Source of the DNA: Desulforamulus reducens MI-1
GTDB lineage: Bacteria; Bacillota; Desulfotomaculia; Desulfotomaculales; Desulfotomaculaceae
Length of the DNA: 64,000 bases
Direction: 5' to 3'
Assembly (NCBI RefSeq): GCF_000016165.1
Contig: NC_009253.1
Coordinates: forward strand, 1,646,332 to 1,710,331
In this document: piece by piece, positions 51,989-61,580 of the stretch
Position numbering within the stretch: position 1 is the first letter of the stretch
How the letters are laid out: every line of letters starts with the position of its first letter
Made by a program: the position numbers and the translations under genes
Notes under the pieces: generated by a model
Databases searched by the model: none
Told to the model about the DNA's origin: nothing
The model's input: only the letters and a program-made list of their open reading frames with translations

Positions 51989-53743
51989 TTGACTGAAAGG
52001 TTCGTTAATAACACCGATCCATTTACACTGGACATTGTAAAAGATTCACTGATAGCCATTGGTGATGAGATGTTTTATGCTTTGGCCCGAACCTCCATGA
52101 GTCCCATTATATATGAAGTCTTAGATTATGCCAGTGGACTAACGGATGCCCAAGGGCAACTTCTGACACAGGGGAACGGTGCCACTGGTTTTATTGGCAT
52201 GTTAACCTTTATGGTAAAAGAAACTATCAATAAGTTTGGCAAAGAAGGCAGCCTAAAACCCGGCGACATTATCATTATTAATGATCCCTATGGGGGTGGG
52301 GGTTCCCACCTTTCTGATGTGGGTCTGGTAATGCCCATATTCTTCAGGGGGGAAGTTGTAGCTTTTTCTGCCAACAAAGCACACTGGACTGAAGTAGGAG
52401 GGAAGGACCCCGGATCATGGACAACGGATTCCACAGAAATATTTCAGGAAGGACTGCAGTTTCCTTGTATTAAGCTTTTTGAGGAAGGGAAGATCAATCA
52501 AGCTCTGGTGGACATGATTGCAGCCAATGTTCGTTTCCCAGATTTATCTCTGGGTGATATGTGGGCCCAGGTGGCAGCCCTACGAACCGGCGAAAGACGT
52601 TTTGTGGACCTCTGCAATAAATATGGTAAAGAAATTGTCTTAGCCTCCATTGAACATTTATTGGACCATGGCGAACAGCTTTCCCGGAAACAACTACAAC
52701 AATTACCTAAGGGAAGCTATGAGGTAGTAGACTATATCGATGATGACGGCTTGGGTCACGGACCTCTTAAGGTTCGAGTAAAGGTAACCATTACAGACGA
52801 AGAATTTATATGTGATTTTCGAGGTAGTCATCCCCAGGTTTTGGGTCCGGTAAACTGTTCCTACACAGCCTTGGTTTCTGCGGTAAGAATCATTTTTATG
52901 GCTATAACAAACCCTTCCCAGGATGCCAATGATGGTATTTTCCGGCCCTTAAAAGTGATTGCAGACAAAGGATCAATCTTTTCAGCCGAAAGACCGGCGG
53001 CTGTTTCGACCTATTGGGAAACCATGATCTATGGTGCCGATCTTATTTGGAAAGCCCTGGCACCGGTTTTACCCCACAGACTAACGGCGGGTCACTTGCT
53101 TTCTGTTTGTGCCGTGGTGGTAGCCGGCATGCACCCGGATACCAATGAACCCTTTCTGGTTGTAGAGCCATCGGTTGGTGGCTGGGGTGCCGGCGAAGGA
53201 AAGGATGGAGAGGCTGGCCAGTTTTGTATTGGTGATGGTGAGACCTTTAACGTTCCCATTGAGGTGGCAGAAACCCGCTATGGCATCATGGTGGAGGAAT
53301 ATAGTTTTCGTGCCGACGGTGCCGGGGCGGGCCGATTCCGGGGTGGTTCCGGTGTTGTGCGCTCCTACCGGGCCTTAACCGACAATCAAACTGTCACAGG
53401 GACCTTTGGACGTCACAAGTTTCTTCCCTGGGGCTTTGATGGAGGCCAGGATGGTTCTGCTAATTACTTTGAATTTTTAAAGTCAAATGGTGAGAAGGAA
53501 GGGCCCTTTGGGAAGTATGCCAGGTATATTCTGAACAAAGGAGATATAGTTCGACTGGTTACAGCCACCGGTGGTGGCTACGGGCACCCTCTAAATAGAT
53601 CAATAGATAAAGTAGTAGAGGACTTAAAAAATGAATTTATCACAGTGGGGCAGGCCCGGGATGATTATGGTGTTTGCATAAATCCTAAGACCTTTGAGTT
53701 TGAAGGTCTAACCGAAGAACGTCGGCAGAAAGAGAGGGCCTAA
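51989..53743 (+). CDS. hyuB: hydantoinase/oxoprolinase B subunit (HyuB)
   Basis: A 584-residue HyuB. Family marks are DPFTLDIVKDSLIAIGDEMF, IINDPYGGGGSHLSDVGLVMP, FRGSHPQVLGPVNCSYTA and a glycine-rich end (RGGSGVVRSYR, then TGGGGYGHP). It carries the catalytic domain acting on the substrate phosphorylated or activated by HyuA. The TTG start follows the hyuA stop directly with GGGGGTGAAATAATTG, so the two are translationally coupled. Confidence 0.9.
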   Translation: MTERFVNNTDPFTLDIVKDSLIAIGDEMFYALARTSMSPIIYEVLDYASGLTDAQGQLLTQGNGATGFIGMLTFMVKETINKFGKEGSLKPGDIIIINDPYGGGGSHLSDVGLVMPIFFRGEVVAFSANKAHWTEVGGKDPGSWTTDSTEIFQEGLQFPCIKLFEEGKINQALVDMIAANVRFPDLSLGDMWAQVAALRTGERRFVDLCNKYGKEIVLASIEHLLDHGEQLSRKQLQQLPKGSYEVVDYIDDDGLGHGPLKVRVKVTITDEEFICDFRGSHPQVLGPVNCSYTALVSAVRIIFMAITNPSQDANDGIFRPLKVIADKGSIFSAERPAAVSTYWETMIYGADLIWKALAPVLPHRLTAGHLLSVCAVVVAGMHPDTNEPFLVVEPSVGGWGAGEGKDGEAGQFCIGDGETFNVPIEVAETRYGIMVEEYSFRADGAGAGRFRGGSGVVRSYRALTDNQTVTGTFGRHKFLPWGFDGGQDGSANYFEFLKSNGEKEGPFGKYARYILNKGDIVRLVTATGGGYGHPLNRSIDKVVEDLKNEFITVGQARDDYGVCINPKTFEFEGLTEERRQKERA

Positions 53744-53744
53744 A

Positions 53745-54062
53745 ATGCAGGTAATTGCCATAACGGATATAGTTGCTGATAAAAACCCCGCCATTGTAAT
53801 GAAGACAATTTTTAGTGATAAAAACATTACCATGGGTACGGTGGTGATTCCGCCGGGTGCTAGAATACCTAAGCAAGGAATCGGTGTACACGAGGGTGAT
53901 GAATATTCCCTAATCCTCAAAGGCTCCATTAAGACGATGAGTGGTGGAAAAGAATACCAGGTACAGGGTGGACAGGCTACTTTTATCCCTGCCGGTGAAG
54001 AACATTGGTGCTGTAATGATGATACTGAGGAATGCGAAATCGTTTGGTTTTTAACTAAATAG
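53745..54062 (+). CDS. small cupin-domain protein
   Basis: A 105-residue single cupin_2 domain (IPPGARIPKQGIGVHEGDEYSLILKGS, then GGQATFIPAGEEHWCCN). The metal-binding His/Glu set is visible as H-x3-D/E-x-E and EEHW. It could be an isomerase, an epimerase-like helper or a ligand-binding protein for the hyuAB pathway. It lies one base after hyuB, with AGAGAGGG as ribosome site. Confidence 0.82.
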   Translation: MQVIAITDIVADKNPAIVMKTIFSDKNITMGTVVIPPGARIPKQGIGVHEGDEYSLILKGSIKTMSGGKEYQVQGGQATFIPAGEEHWCCNDDTEECEIVWFLTK

Positions 54063-54096
54063 TAATGGTGGATTTTAGTTGAGAGGAGAAGTGAAA

Positions 54097-55767
54097 TTGA
54101 AAAGTCTATGGAAAAAGGTTAAAACAATGCCATTCATTTTAATGGTAATTATGGTGTTAGTAACAGGCTGTGGTGGCGGTGAAGCAGATAAGGGAGGCTC
54201 AAAGGACTCTGCGTCGGCAGAAAAAATCATTAGAGTGAGCGAAGCCAATGTTCCCAAAATAGACCCCGGCGTTGGTTCTGATTACAGCAGTTCTGTTGCG
54301 CTTTGCAACCTATATGATACTTTGGTGTATCCAAATGACGATGGGACCCTTAAACCAATGTTAGCAACAAAGTGGGAAACAACCGACAATGGTCTCACCT
54401 GGATTTTTGATTTAAGGCAGGGTGTAAAATTTCATAATGGTGAGGAATTAACCGCAGAAGATGTTGTTTTCTCAATGGAAAGAATGTTGAAAATGGGTGA
54501 GGGTTATGGCTATTTGTATACGAATGTGATAGCTGAGGCTAAGGCGTTGGACACTTATAAGGTTCAGTTTAAGTTAAAGGAAACCTTTGGTCCATTCCTC
54601 TCTACTCTGGTTCGCTTGTATGTGCTCGACAAAAGTCAAGTTATGGCCAATATTAAAACCCCGGGGCCCTATGGAGAAATGGGAGACTATGGGAAGGATT
54701 GGCTGCTTAACCATGACGCAGGTAGCGGACCTTTTAAGGTGCAGGAATTAAAGATGCAAGAATATTTATCTGCTGAAAGGTTTGAACAATATTGGGGTGG
54801 CTGGGATAAAGATGCCCCAGAGGCCTTTAAGATCATTGGTACAAATTCTGCCCCCACGATTCGGACTCTAATGACTCGCAAGGAGCTGGAAATTTCAGAC
54901 CAATGGCAGAGTGAAGAAGCATTAAAAGCATTGGATGAAATACCTGGAGTATCCGTAAACTCCGCCTTTATGGGAAGCATGATGAATATTATGCTTAACA
55001 CTAAAAAAGCTCCAACGGATGATGTGCATTTTCGTAAAGCCCTGGCATACATCTTGGATTATCAAATCATAGAGAATAAAATATTCCCTGGCAGTAAGAA
55101 AGCACTAGGTCCGGTACCTTTTAATCTGCCTGGAGCAGCACAGGGGTTACCCCAATATAGTCGCAATTTAGAGAAGGCAAAACAAGAATTGGAAAAATCC
55201 AAATATGCAAATAATTTGGAAAAATATCCGGTAGAGCTTGCATGGATTGCTGAAGTACCGGATGAAGAAAAAATTGCTCTTCTTTTACAGGCCAATGCAG
55301 CAGAATTAGGAATTAAAATTAATATTGTTAAGACACCCTGGCTTTCTTTTACCGAGCAGGTAGCTTCCCCAGAAACCACGGCCAATGCAAGCATAATTTT
55401 TGTAAGTCCGCATTATAACGACGCGGGTTCTGTTATAGAAACGCGGTATCATTCAAACTCTGCTGGTACTTGGGAACAGTGTGAATGGTTGAAGGATACA
55501 AATCTTGATATTGCCATTAAGCAAGCTATCGGAACTGTGGAGGACTCTCTTCGTGCTTCTAAATACAAAGCGATTCAAGAATCCATTGTTGACCTGTGCC
55601 CAACCCTTTGGGTTTTTGACCAAGCAGAAAAACGAGCTTATCAAAGTGATTATATTCTATGGCCCGCTGCAGAAGCTGGCAAAGCAGGTAAACCTGTGAA
55701 TACGGTAATGGGCTATGCTTTCTATTTTCATGATTTTAAAGTTTATCCAGAAAAAGTTACAAAATAG
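54097..55767 (+). CDS. ABC transporter substrate-binding lipoprotein, family 5 (peptide/nickel/opine type)
   Basis: About 556 residues. The lipoprotein signal ends in VLVTGC (lipobox). The mature protein has the SBP_bac_5 pattern (NLYDTLVYPNDDGTLKPMLATKW, then DLRQGVKFHNGEELTAEDVVFSMERM). Located after hyuAB and the cupin, it probably binds the substrate of that pathway (a cyclic amide, short peptide or similar) outside the cell. TTG 54097 is supported by AGGAG nine bases upstream. Confidence 0.87.
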   Translation: MKSLWKKVKTMPFILMVIMVLVTGCGGGEADKGGSKDSASAEKIIRVSEANVPKIDPGVGSDYSSSVALCNLYDTLVYPNDDGTLKPMLATKWETTDNGLTWIFDLRQGVKFHNGEELTAEDVVFSMERMLKMGEGYGYLYTNVIAEAKALDTYKVQFKLKETFGPFLSTLVRLYVLDKSQVMANIKTPGPYGEMGDYGKDWLLNHDAGSGPFKVQELKMQEYLSAERFEQYWGGWDKDAPEAFKIIGTNSAPTIRTLMTRKELEISDQWQSEEALKALDEIPGVSVNSAFMGSMMNIMLNTKKAPTDDVHFRKALAYILDYQIIENKIFPGSKKALGPVPFNLPGAAQGLPQYSRNLEKAKQELEKSKYANNLEKYPVELAWIAEVPDEEKIALLLQANAAELGIKINIVKTPWLSFTEQVASPETTANASIIFVSPHYNDAGSVIETRYHSNSAGTWEQCEWLKDTNLDIAIKQAIGTVEDSLRASKYKAIQESIVDLCPTLWVFDQAEKRAYQSDYILWPAAEAGKAGKPVNTVMGYAFYFHDFKVYPEKVTK

Positions 55768-55790
55768 AACCTGTGAATAATTTAGCTAGC

Positions 55791-55825
55791 AATATGGTGA
55801 CTCCTAAAGCTGGAGTCACCATATT
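55791..55825 (+). terminator. hairpin between binding-protein and permease genes
   Basis: A perfect 14-bp stem AATATGGTGACTCC/GGAGTCACCATATT with a seven-base loop and no U tract. As in the iron operon, it sits right after the binding-protein gene and may stabilise that part of the message or cut down read-through. Confidence 0.65.
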
Positions 55826-55852
55826 AAATCCTTCTTGATTTAGGAGGCCAAT

Positions 55853-56875
55853 ATGAATCTCCGGACATTTTTAATGAAAAGATTGATGCTTTCAATCTTT
55901 GTTATTGTGGGTCTGTCTATCGTTATTTTTGTTATTTCCCGTGTGGTTCCGGGTGATCCTGCAAGAATGGCACTGGGTTCTAAGGCACCCCAGTTTGCAG
56001 TGGATGCATTAAGACAAGAAATGTATTTGGATAAACCCTTGATCTCCCAATACGTTTATTGGGCCAAAGGGGTTGTAACCGGAGATCTTGGAAAATCTTT
56101 AATCACCAAGAGAGCAGTGCTTGAGGATGTACAAGAGTTTCTGCCGGCTACTCTGGAACTGGCCTTGTTTGCAGGCGTCATCATGGTGCTATTTTCTATT
56201 ATATTTGGGGCATTAGCAGCTAAATATCGAGATACTTGGATTGATACACTGATTCGAATCATGGCTTATTCCGGTGTAGCCATGCCTTCCTTTGTGCTGG
56301 CAGTCTTGTTTTTGCTTTTATTTGGTTATATTTGGCCCATTATTCCAGTGTTAGGACGATTAAGTACGGATGTTCTTCCTCCACCGAGCCTTACTGGGCT
56401 AATAACCATTGATAGTTTGTTAACGGGGAATTTAGCTGCATTCTGGGATGGTTTCAAACATCTTATCTTGCCCTCATTAGCCCTAGCCATTGGACCACTT
56501 TTTCAGGAGGCACGCCTAATACGATCCGCCATGACTGATAACATGAATAAGGATTATGTGACTGCGGTAACCGGCTATGGGATTCCCAGCAGAATCATCA
56601 TGAGGAAATATCTATTAAAACCCTCGTTAATTCCAGCGGTATCTGTTATGGGGTTGGATTTAGCAGCGCTCATGGGGAATGCATTTTTAGTAGAAGTTAT
56701 ATTTAACTGGCCCGGGATTTCTAGATACGGTATGAATGCAATGCTGCAGAAGGACCTCAATGCTATTTCCGCTGTTATTATCGTATTTGGATGTATTTTT
56801 GTTCTTGTTAACATTATTGTTGACTTTATAGTGGCTTATCTAGATCCAAGGATTCGGTTGGGAGGAAAAATATAA
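55853..56875 (+). CDS. ABC transporter permease (DppB-like)
   Basis: A 340-residue permease with six membrane helices and the DppB N-terminal pattern (LSIVIFVISRVVPGDPARMALG). The EAA loop is TAVTGYGIPSRIIMRKYLLK, read with a few family-typical changes. It forms half of the channel. Its last base is the first base of the next gene (overlap at TAATGG). Confidence 0.9.
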   Translation: MNLRTFLMKRLMLSIFVIVGLSIVIFVISRVVPGDPARMALGSKAPQFAVDALRQEMYLDKPLISQYVYWAKGVVTGDLGKSLITKRAVLEDVQEFLPATLELALFAGVIMVLFSIIFGALAAKYRDTWIDTLIRIMAYSGVAMPSFVLAVLFLLLFGYIWPIIPVLGRLSTDVLPPPSLTGLITIDSLLTGNLAAFWDGFKHLILPSLALAIGPLFQEARLIRSAMTDNMNKDYVTAVTGYGIPSRIIMRKYLLKPSLIPAVSVMGLDLAALMGNAFLVEVIFNWPGISRYGMNAMLQKDLNAISAVIIVFGCIFVLVNIIVDFIVAYLDPRIRLGGKI

Positions 56876-57792
56876 TGGAAACGAAGGTGCAAGCAGTTCC
56901 TGACTTAACGCTTCCATCCGCTACAACCAGGCTGCGAACAGGATTACAAAAAAGCTGGTATAAGTTTTCTCGCAATAAGCTCTCCGTCATTGGTTTAGCT
57001 ATTGTATTGAGTGTTATTTTTCTTGCTATTTTTGCTCCTTATATTTCACCATACCCTCAACATGCTAAGGAACTTGTTGATTATAATAATGCAGGACTCT
57101 CCCCTTCATCAAAGTACCTACTGGGCACAGATAATATTGGGAGAGATATTTTGACGAGAATAATTTTTTCGTTACGGGGGGCCTTGTTAATGCCTGCAAT
57201 GGTTTTAGCAATAGCAGTTCCTATAGGGGTGCTTTTTGGCTTACTGGCAGGATACTATAAAGGGACTTGGTTGGACACTTCAATCATGCGACTAACAGAT
57301 ATATTCTTGGCAGTTCCTCCGCTGATTCTGGCCTTGGCAATATGTGCAGTATTAAAGCCAAATCTAATGAACTCAATGATAGCTGTAACGATAATGTGGT
57401 GGCCGTGGTATTGCCGATTAGTTTATGGAATGTCTTCATCTTTAAGAAATGAGTACTTTGTAATTGCGGCAGAATTGATTGGGGCCAGTAAAATTCATAT
57501 TCTGTTTAAGGAAATATTGCCAAATTGCCTATCTCCGATTCTTACTAAAATGGCCTTGGACGTAGGGTGGGTTATTTTAATTGGTGCAGCTTTAAGCTTT
57601 GTTGGTCTTGGGGAACAACCGCCAACTCCTGCCTTGGGGCAGATGGTTTCCGATGGTTCGCGATATATGCCGGATATGTGGTGGATGACTGTTTTTCCTT
57701 CGTTTGCCATTGTAATAATTATTCTAGGCTTTAACTTTCTGGGTGACGGAATTCGTGACATGCTCTCGAAAGGGGAGAATGAGTATGAGTAA
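56875..57792 (+). CDS. ABC transporter permease (DppC-like)
   Basis: A 305-residue permease with the DppC-type cytosolic N-terminus (oppC_N: SWYKFSRNKLSVIGLAIV), LLGTDNIGRDILTRIIF before helix 2, and the EAA loop AAELIGASKIHILFKEILPN. It pairs with the DppB-like subunit. Its end overlaps the first ATPase gene by 8 bp. Confidence 0.9.
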   Translation: METKVQAVPDLTLPSATTRLRTGLQKSWYKFSRNKLSVIGLAIVLSVIFLAIFAPYISPYPQHAKELVDYNNAGLSPSSKYLLGTDNIGRDILTRIIFSLRGALLMPAMVLAIAVPIGVLFGLLAGYYKGTWLDTSIMRLTDIFLAVPPLILALAICAVLKPNLMNSMIAVTIMWWPWYCRLVYGMSSSLRNEYFVIAAELIGASKIHILFKEILPNCLSPILTKMALDVGWVILIGAALSFVGLGEQPPTPALGQMVSDGSRYMPDMWWMTVFPSFAIVIIILGFNFLGDGIRDMLSKGENEYE

Positions 57793-58750
57793 CCCCATCT
57801 TAGCTATCAACAATTTAAGGTTATGGTATCGCACTTATGGCGGTTACTCTAAAGTCCTCGATGGAGTTAATTTTCGAGTGCATAAGGGGGAAAAGGTTGG
57901 TTTAGTAGGGGAGGCCGGTTGCGGAAAAACCACTACCATGAGGTCTGTATTGAGAATACTTCCTGAAAAGCAAATCCACATCCCAGAAGGAGAAATTATT
58001 TTCCAGGGACAAGATATATTGAAGCTGAGGACCACTGACATTCAAGAAATACGCACAAAAAAAGTAGCTATGATTTTTCAGGAACCGGCCGCAGCCCTGA
58101 ACCCTGTTTTCACAATTGGTACACAAATGTTTGATATTATTAGATATTCGGATAACACAAAAACGAGAGAACAAATTAAAAACATGGCCTTAGAGGCTAT
58201 TAAAGAGGTGTATATTCCCGATCCCGAAAGAATACTGGACTGCTATCCAAACCAGCTAAGCGGTGGGATGAAACAGAGAATATGTATTGCTATGGCAATT
58301 ATGACTCGGAGGGAACTGTTGATAGCAGATGAACCGGGTACTGCCCTTGATGTAACAATACAAGACCAGGTGCATCGACTTTTGAGCGGTTTAGTTGATA
58401 AGAAGGGTGTGTCCTTGGTAATGATTACTCATTCGCTGGGGGTTGCCAGGGAAATCACTGATAGAATTTATGTAATGTATGCAGGGAATATTGTGGAAGT
58501 TGCCAATACGAAAGATCTTTTCGCAAGACCTTTACACCCCTACACTCTAGGCTTAATGGACTCTGTGCCCAGGCTTACCGGTGGTGGGTTATCCGAAGGC
58601 ATCTATGGACGAATTCCTAATTATTTACAACCCCCCACAGGTTGCCGCTTCCATCCTCGTTGCCCCAGAGCAGTTGAAAGATGTAGAGAAGAAAGACCCG
58701 TATTATATGATTTGGGAGACGGTCACGGGGTGGCATGCTTCCGAATCTAG
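57785..58750 (+). CDS. ABC transporter ATP-binding protein (DppD-like)
   Basis: A 321-residue ATPase with Walker [10 protein letters not shown], signature LSGGMKQRI, Walker B LLIADEP and the oligopeptide/dipeptide C-terminal module with a Cys cluster ([15 protein letters not shown]) that binds an iron-sulfur or zinc centre in this family. The Walker A Ser/Ala variant (EAG instead of ESG) is tolerated. The ATG at 57785 has GGGGAG at proper distance; 57779 is too close. Confidence 0.9.
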   Translation: MSNPILAINNLRLWYRTYGGYSKVLDGVNFRVHKGEKVGLVGEAGCGKTTTMRSVLRILPEKQIHIPEGEIIFQGQDILKLRTTDIQEIRTKKVAMIFQEPAAALNPVFTIGTQMFDIIRYSDNTKTREQIKNMALEAIKEVYIPDPERILDCYPNQLSGGMKQRICIAMAIMTRRELLIADEPGTALDVTIQDQVHRLLSGLVDKKGVSLVMITHSLGVAREITDRIYVMYAGNIVEVANTKDLFARPLHPYTLGLMDSVPRLTGGGLSEGIYGRIPNYLQPPTGCRFHPRCPRAVERCREERPVLYDLGDGHGVACFRI

Positions 58751-58762
58751 GAGGTGTACCAG

Positions 58763-59779
58763 ATGTCCAATGATATATTGTCGATAATTAACTTAAGAAC
58801 ATACTTCCCGGTAAAAACTTCTCAGGGAAAGGATGTATTTGTTAAAGCTGTTGACGGTGTTAACCTTAAGGTGGAAAGAGGTGAAGTGCTAGGTGTCGTG
58901 GGGGAATCCGGGTCCGGCAAAAGTACCATTGCTTATACTGTGATGGGTATGTACAAACCTACAGGTGGGAAAATCCTTTTTCATGGTCAAGATATCAGTA
59001 TATTAAGCAGCAAACGACCATTGTTATTAAAAAAGGATTTACAAATTGTATTCCAAGACCCAGGTTCTTCTCTAAATATATATCAGGATATTAAGCAGAT
59101 TTTGGAATTGCCGTTAAAAGTTCATAAAATAGTTAATAAAAATCAGATTAAGGAAAAGATTATCAGTCTCCTGCAGATGGTTGAGTTGTCGGAAAGTTAT
59201 TTGCATAAATCCCCGGTGGCTATGGGGGGCGGGGAAAGACAAATGGTCTCCATCGCACGGGCATTGGCCTGTGAGCCTAGATTCATTATTTTGGATGAGC
59301 CGACTTCGGCCCTTGATGTATCCATTCAGGCAAAGATCATTAACATGTTATTAAAGCTACAGAGGGAAAAACAACTTACTTATATGTTTATAACCCATGA
59401 TTTAAGTCTGATGAGAAATATTGCTACCCGAGTTGCCATTATGTATCTGGGAAAGATTTGTGAAATTGCTAAAACCAATGAATTCTTTTCTAAACCCCTT
59501 CATCCCTATACAAGAATGCTATTATCCTCTATTCCGGTGGTATCCGAAGAAGAAGAAGCATTTAAGCCAAAGAAAATTAAGTCCACTGGTGAAATACCTT
59601 CCCCGGTGAATATACCCTCGGGTTGCAGTTTTCATTTGCGTTGTCCAGAAAGAACAGAATTGTGTTATAAAGAAGAACCCACCACCGTGGAAGTTGTTCC
59701 GGGGCACTTTGTTCGTTGTCATTTATACCAAGGAATGAAACTTCAAGGTGAGATTGCAGGGATAGGAGATGGATATTAG
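58763..59779 (+). CDS. ABC transporter ATP-binding protein (DppF-like)
   Basis: A 338-residue ATPase with Walker A GESGSGKST, Walker B FIILDEP and C-terminal cysteines (GCSFHLRCPERTELC). The signature reads MGGGERQMV instead of the usual LSGGQRQR, an uncommon form whose effect is unknown. It completes a five-gene Dpp/Nik/Opp-type importer with the binding protein and two permeases. GGAGGTG supports the ATG at 58763. Confidence 0.88.
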   Translation: MSNDILSIINLRTYFPVKTSQGKDVFVKAVDGVNLKVERGEVLGVVGESGSGKSTIAYTVMGMYKPTGGKILFHGQDISILSSKRPLLLKKDLQIVFQDPGSSLNIYQDIKQILELPLKVHKIVNKNQIKEKIISLLQMVELSESYLHKSPVAMGGGERQMVSIARALACEPRFIILDEPTSALDVSIQAKIINMLLKLQREKQLTYMFITHDLSLMRNIATRVAIMYLGKICEIAKTNEFFSKPLHPYTRMLLSSIPVVSEEEEAFKPKKIKSTGEIPSPVNIPSGCSFHLRCPERTELCYKEEPTTVEVVPGHFVRCHLYQGMKLQGEIAGIGDGY

Positions 59780-59887
59780 TACATTAAAATGGACCTAAAA
59801 AAATAAAAATCCTTTTAAATATACTAGTTACAATTTGCCTCCTTATTCGTCTATATTCTTGAATTTTAAATATGGGAGGTATTCTAA

Positions 59888-60628
59888 ATGGAACAAAGTA
59901 ATAAGGGGAGGTACTATGTTCTTGCGGCTGGCCTAATTTCCTTGGCACTGATTATTTGTGCAATGGTTTTGGCTAATCCATTGTCGGATTATGCCGCCAG
60001 TAAAACATCTATTGTGGTTACAGGTGCAGCTGAGAAAGAAATTGTATCGGATCTAGCTGTTTGGAGGGGTTCTTTTTATCAAGAATCCAGTAATTTGCCG
60101 GAAGCCTATAGTAGCCTAAAGGATGCTTTAAAGACAGTAAAGTCTTATCTGGTTAGTAGGGGAATCCCGGAAGATAAAATCATTGTCTCTTCCATTTCAA
60201 CCATACCACAATATATTTACAATCAAAATGGCAATAGTACAGGTCAAATCTCCAGTTACAGGCTTTCCCAAACTGTTGAGATTAAATCCAATGATGTGCA
60301 AAAAATTGCCAGCATTGCCCGGGAATCTACCGAACTAATTGAGCAAGGAGTAATCTTTGAATCTCAGCCGCCAGAATACTTTTATACTAAACTTAATGAC
60401 TTAAAGGTTAATATTTTGGCAGAGGCCACTAAAAATGCCAAAGAAAGAGCAGAAAAAATGGCTTCCAGTACCGGCAGTCGTATTGGGGCTATCAGATCAG
60501 CTAGAATGGGTGTTTTTCAAATCACACCGGTGAACTCCAATGAAATCACAGACTACGGTATCAATGATACTTCCTCGATTGAGAAAAAAATTACAGCTGT
60601 GGTAAATGTGGAATTTAGTATAAAATAA
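59888..60628 (+). CDS. SIMPL-domain (DUF541) protein
   Basis: A 246-residue protein with one N-terminal membrane helix (VLAAGLISLALIICAMVLA) and a SIMPL/DUF541 domain outside the membrane (VTGAAEKEIVSDLAVWRG, then ATKNAKERAEKMASSTG). Proteins of this family, like the BP26/Omp28 periplasmic proteins, form ring-like oligomers of unclear purpose, sometimes linked to oxidative stress. GGGAGG gives the start. It appears to be transcribed apart from the importer. Confidence 0.85.
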   Translation: MEQSNKGRYYVLAAGLISLALIICAMVLANPLSDYAASKTSIVVTGAAEKEIVSDLAVWRGSFYQESSNLPEAYSSLKDALKTVKSYLVSRGIPEDKIIVSSISTIPQYIYNQNGNSTGQISSYRLSQTVEIKSNDVQKIASIARESTELIEQGVIFESQPPEYFYTKLNDLKVNILAEATKNAKERAEKMASSTGSRIGAIRSARMGVFQITPVNSNEITDYGINDTSSIEKKITAVVNVEFSIK

Positions 60629-60679
60629 AAGGGTATAATGCCTGTAACTACTATGGGAGAGTTAGTGTGGGGAAAATCA

Positions 60680-61378
60680 ATGAAATTAGATGAACTTTTA
60701 AAAAGCAGTTTATCTGAAAGACCCTCTATTCAAGGGGTGGAAGATTACTTTAACTCGGTTGTTCTGGTGTTGCTCATATTAATTAATGAAGAATACCACT
60801 TGGTATTTCAAAAGAGATGCTCTGCCATACGCCAGGGAGGAGAAGTAAGTTTCCCTGGTGGAAAATATGAACCGGATAAGGATTTGACATTAGAGAATAC
60901 AGCGATCCGCGAGACCTGGGAGGAAATGGGAATTCCAGCAAACAAAATTACCATCATTGGCAGACTGGACACCCTAGTGGCACCTATGGGTACTATTATT
61001 GATGCCTTTGTTGGCATTGCAGATATCAATGTGGATGACATTCAATTGAACCCGGATGAAGTAGAGAGGGTCTTTACGGTGCCCTTGGACTATTTTCTTC
61101 AAAATGAACCGGAAAGGTATTTTGCCGTAGTAAAAGTTCATCCTTCTTATATTGATGAAAAAAACCGTCAAGAGGTAATCAGTTTTCCTGCCGAGGCCTT
61201 AGGTCTGCCGGAAAGGTATAGGCAACCCTGGGGGAATCTAAAATATGGTATACTGGTTTACAATACCAAAGAAGAAAAAATCTGGGGAGTAACAGCGCGA
61301 ATCATCGAGAATTTAATTAAGAAATTAAAGAAATCTAACATAAGAAACCTGGGTAAAACCAATAGGAAGACCCTGTGA
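60680..61378 (+). CDS. NUDIX hydrolase, CoA pyrophosphatase type
   Basis: About 232 residues. The NUDIX box is present as GGKYEPDKDLTLENTAIRET followed by WEEMGI, the REx2EExG core that binds the metal. The preceding FQKRCSAIRQGGEVSFPG is typical of CoA pyrophosphatases (NudL type), which split CoA or acyl-CoA into 4-phosphopantetheine and 3',5'-ADP. ATG 60680 has GGGG seven bases upstream and gives the family's usual short N-terminus; ATG 60638 is an alternative with AAGGG very close. Confidence 0.82.
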   Translation: MKLDELLKSSLSERPSIQGVEDYFNSVVLVLLILINEEYHLVFQKRCSAIRQGGEVSFPGGKYEPDKDLTLENTAIRETWEEMGIPANKITIIGRLDTLVAPMGTIIDAFVGIADINVDDIQLNPDEVERVFTVPLDYFLQNEPERYFAVVKVHPSYIDEKNRQEVISFPAEALGLPERYRQPWGNLKYGILVYNTKEEKIWGVTARIIENLIKKLKKSNIRNLGKTNRKTL

Positions 61379-61433
61379 GTAGGAATTCTTTTCAGTTTTT
61401 TGTACAAATCATAGCCAATGACAAATCGGTTTA

Positions 61434-61462
61434 TTGACAGTTAGGTACTTATGGTTTAACAT
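61434..61462 (+). promoter_or_regulatory. sigma-A promoter of the TrpXYZ-like operon
   Basis: TTGACA (61434) and TAACAT (61457) are separated by 17 bp. Transcription would start near 61469, giving a leader of about 165 nt that holds the attenuator. Confidence 0.65.
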
Positions 61463-61500
61463 AAATGCAACGGTAGAATGGCATAAAAAAAGAAATTAGA

Positions 61501-61580
61501 ATGGGCAGGACGGTAGGTCGGAAGGACTTTTATTAAGTATGTACTTTATTCATGAGCAAGCCCCGTCCAGGGGCTTTTTT
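61501..61580 (+). promoter_or_regulatory. leader attenuator with terminator and alternative pairing
   Basis: AAGCCCC (61558-61564) and GGGGCTT (61570-61576) form a terminator with a five-base loop and a run of T. GGACGG at 61508-61513 is complementary to CCGTCC at 61563-61568, which lies across the terminator's left arm and loop. The two pairings exclude each other, the hallmark of transcription attenuation. The same stretch contains a possible 11-codon leader ORF (ATG at 61501, ending in Asp-Phe-Tyr-stop). No known riboswitch class was recognised. Confidence 0.55.
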
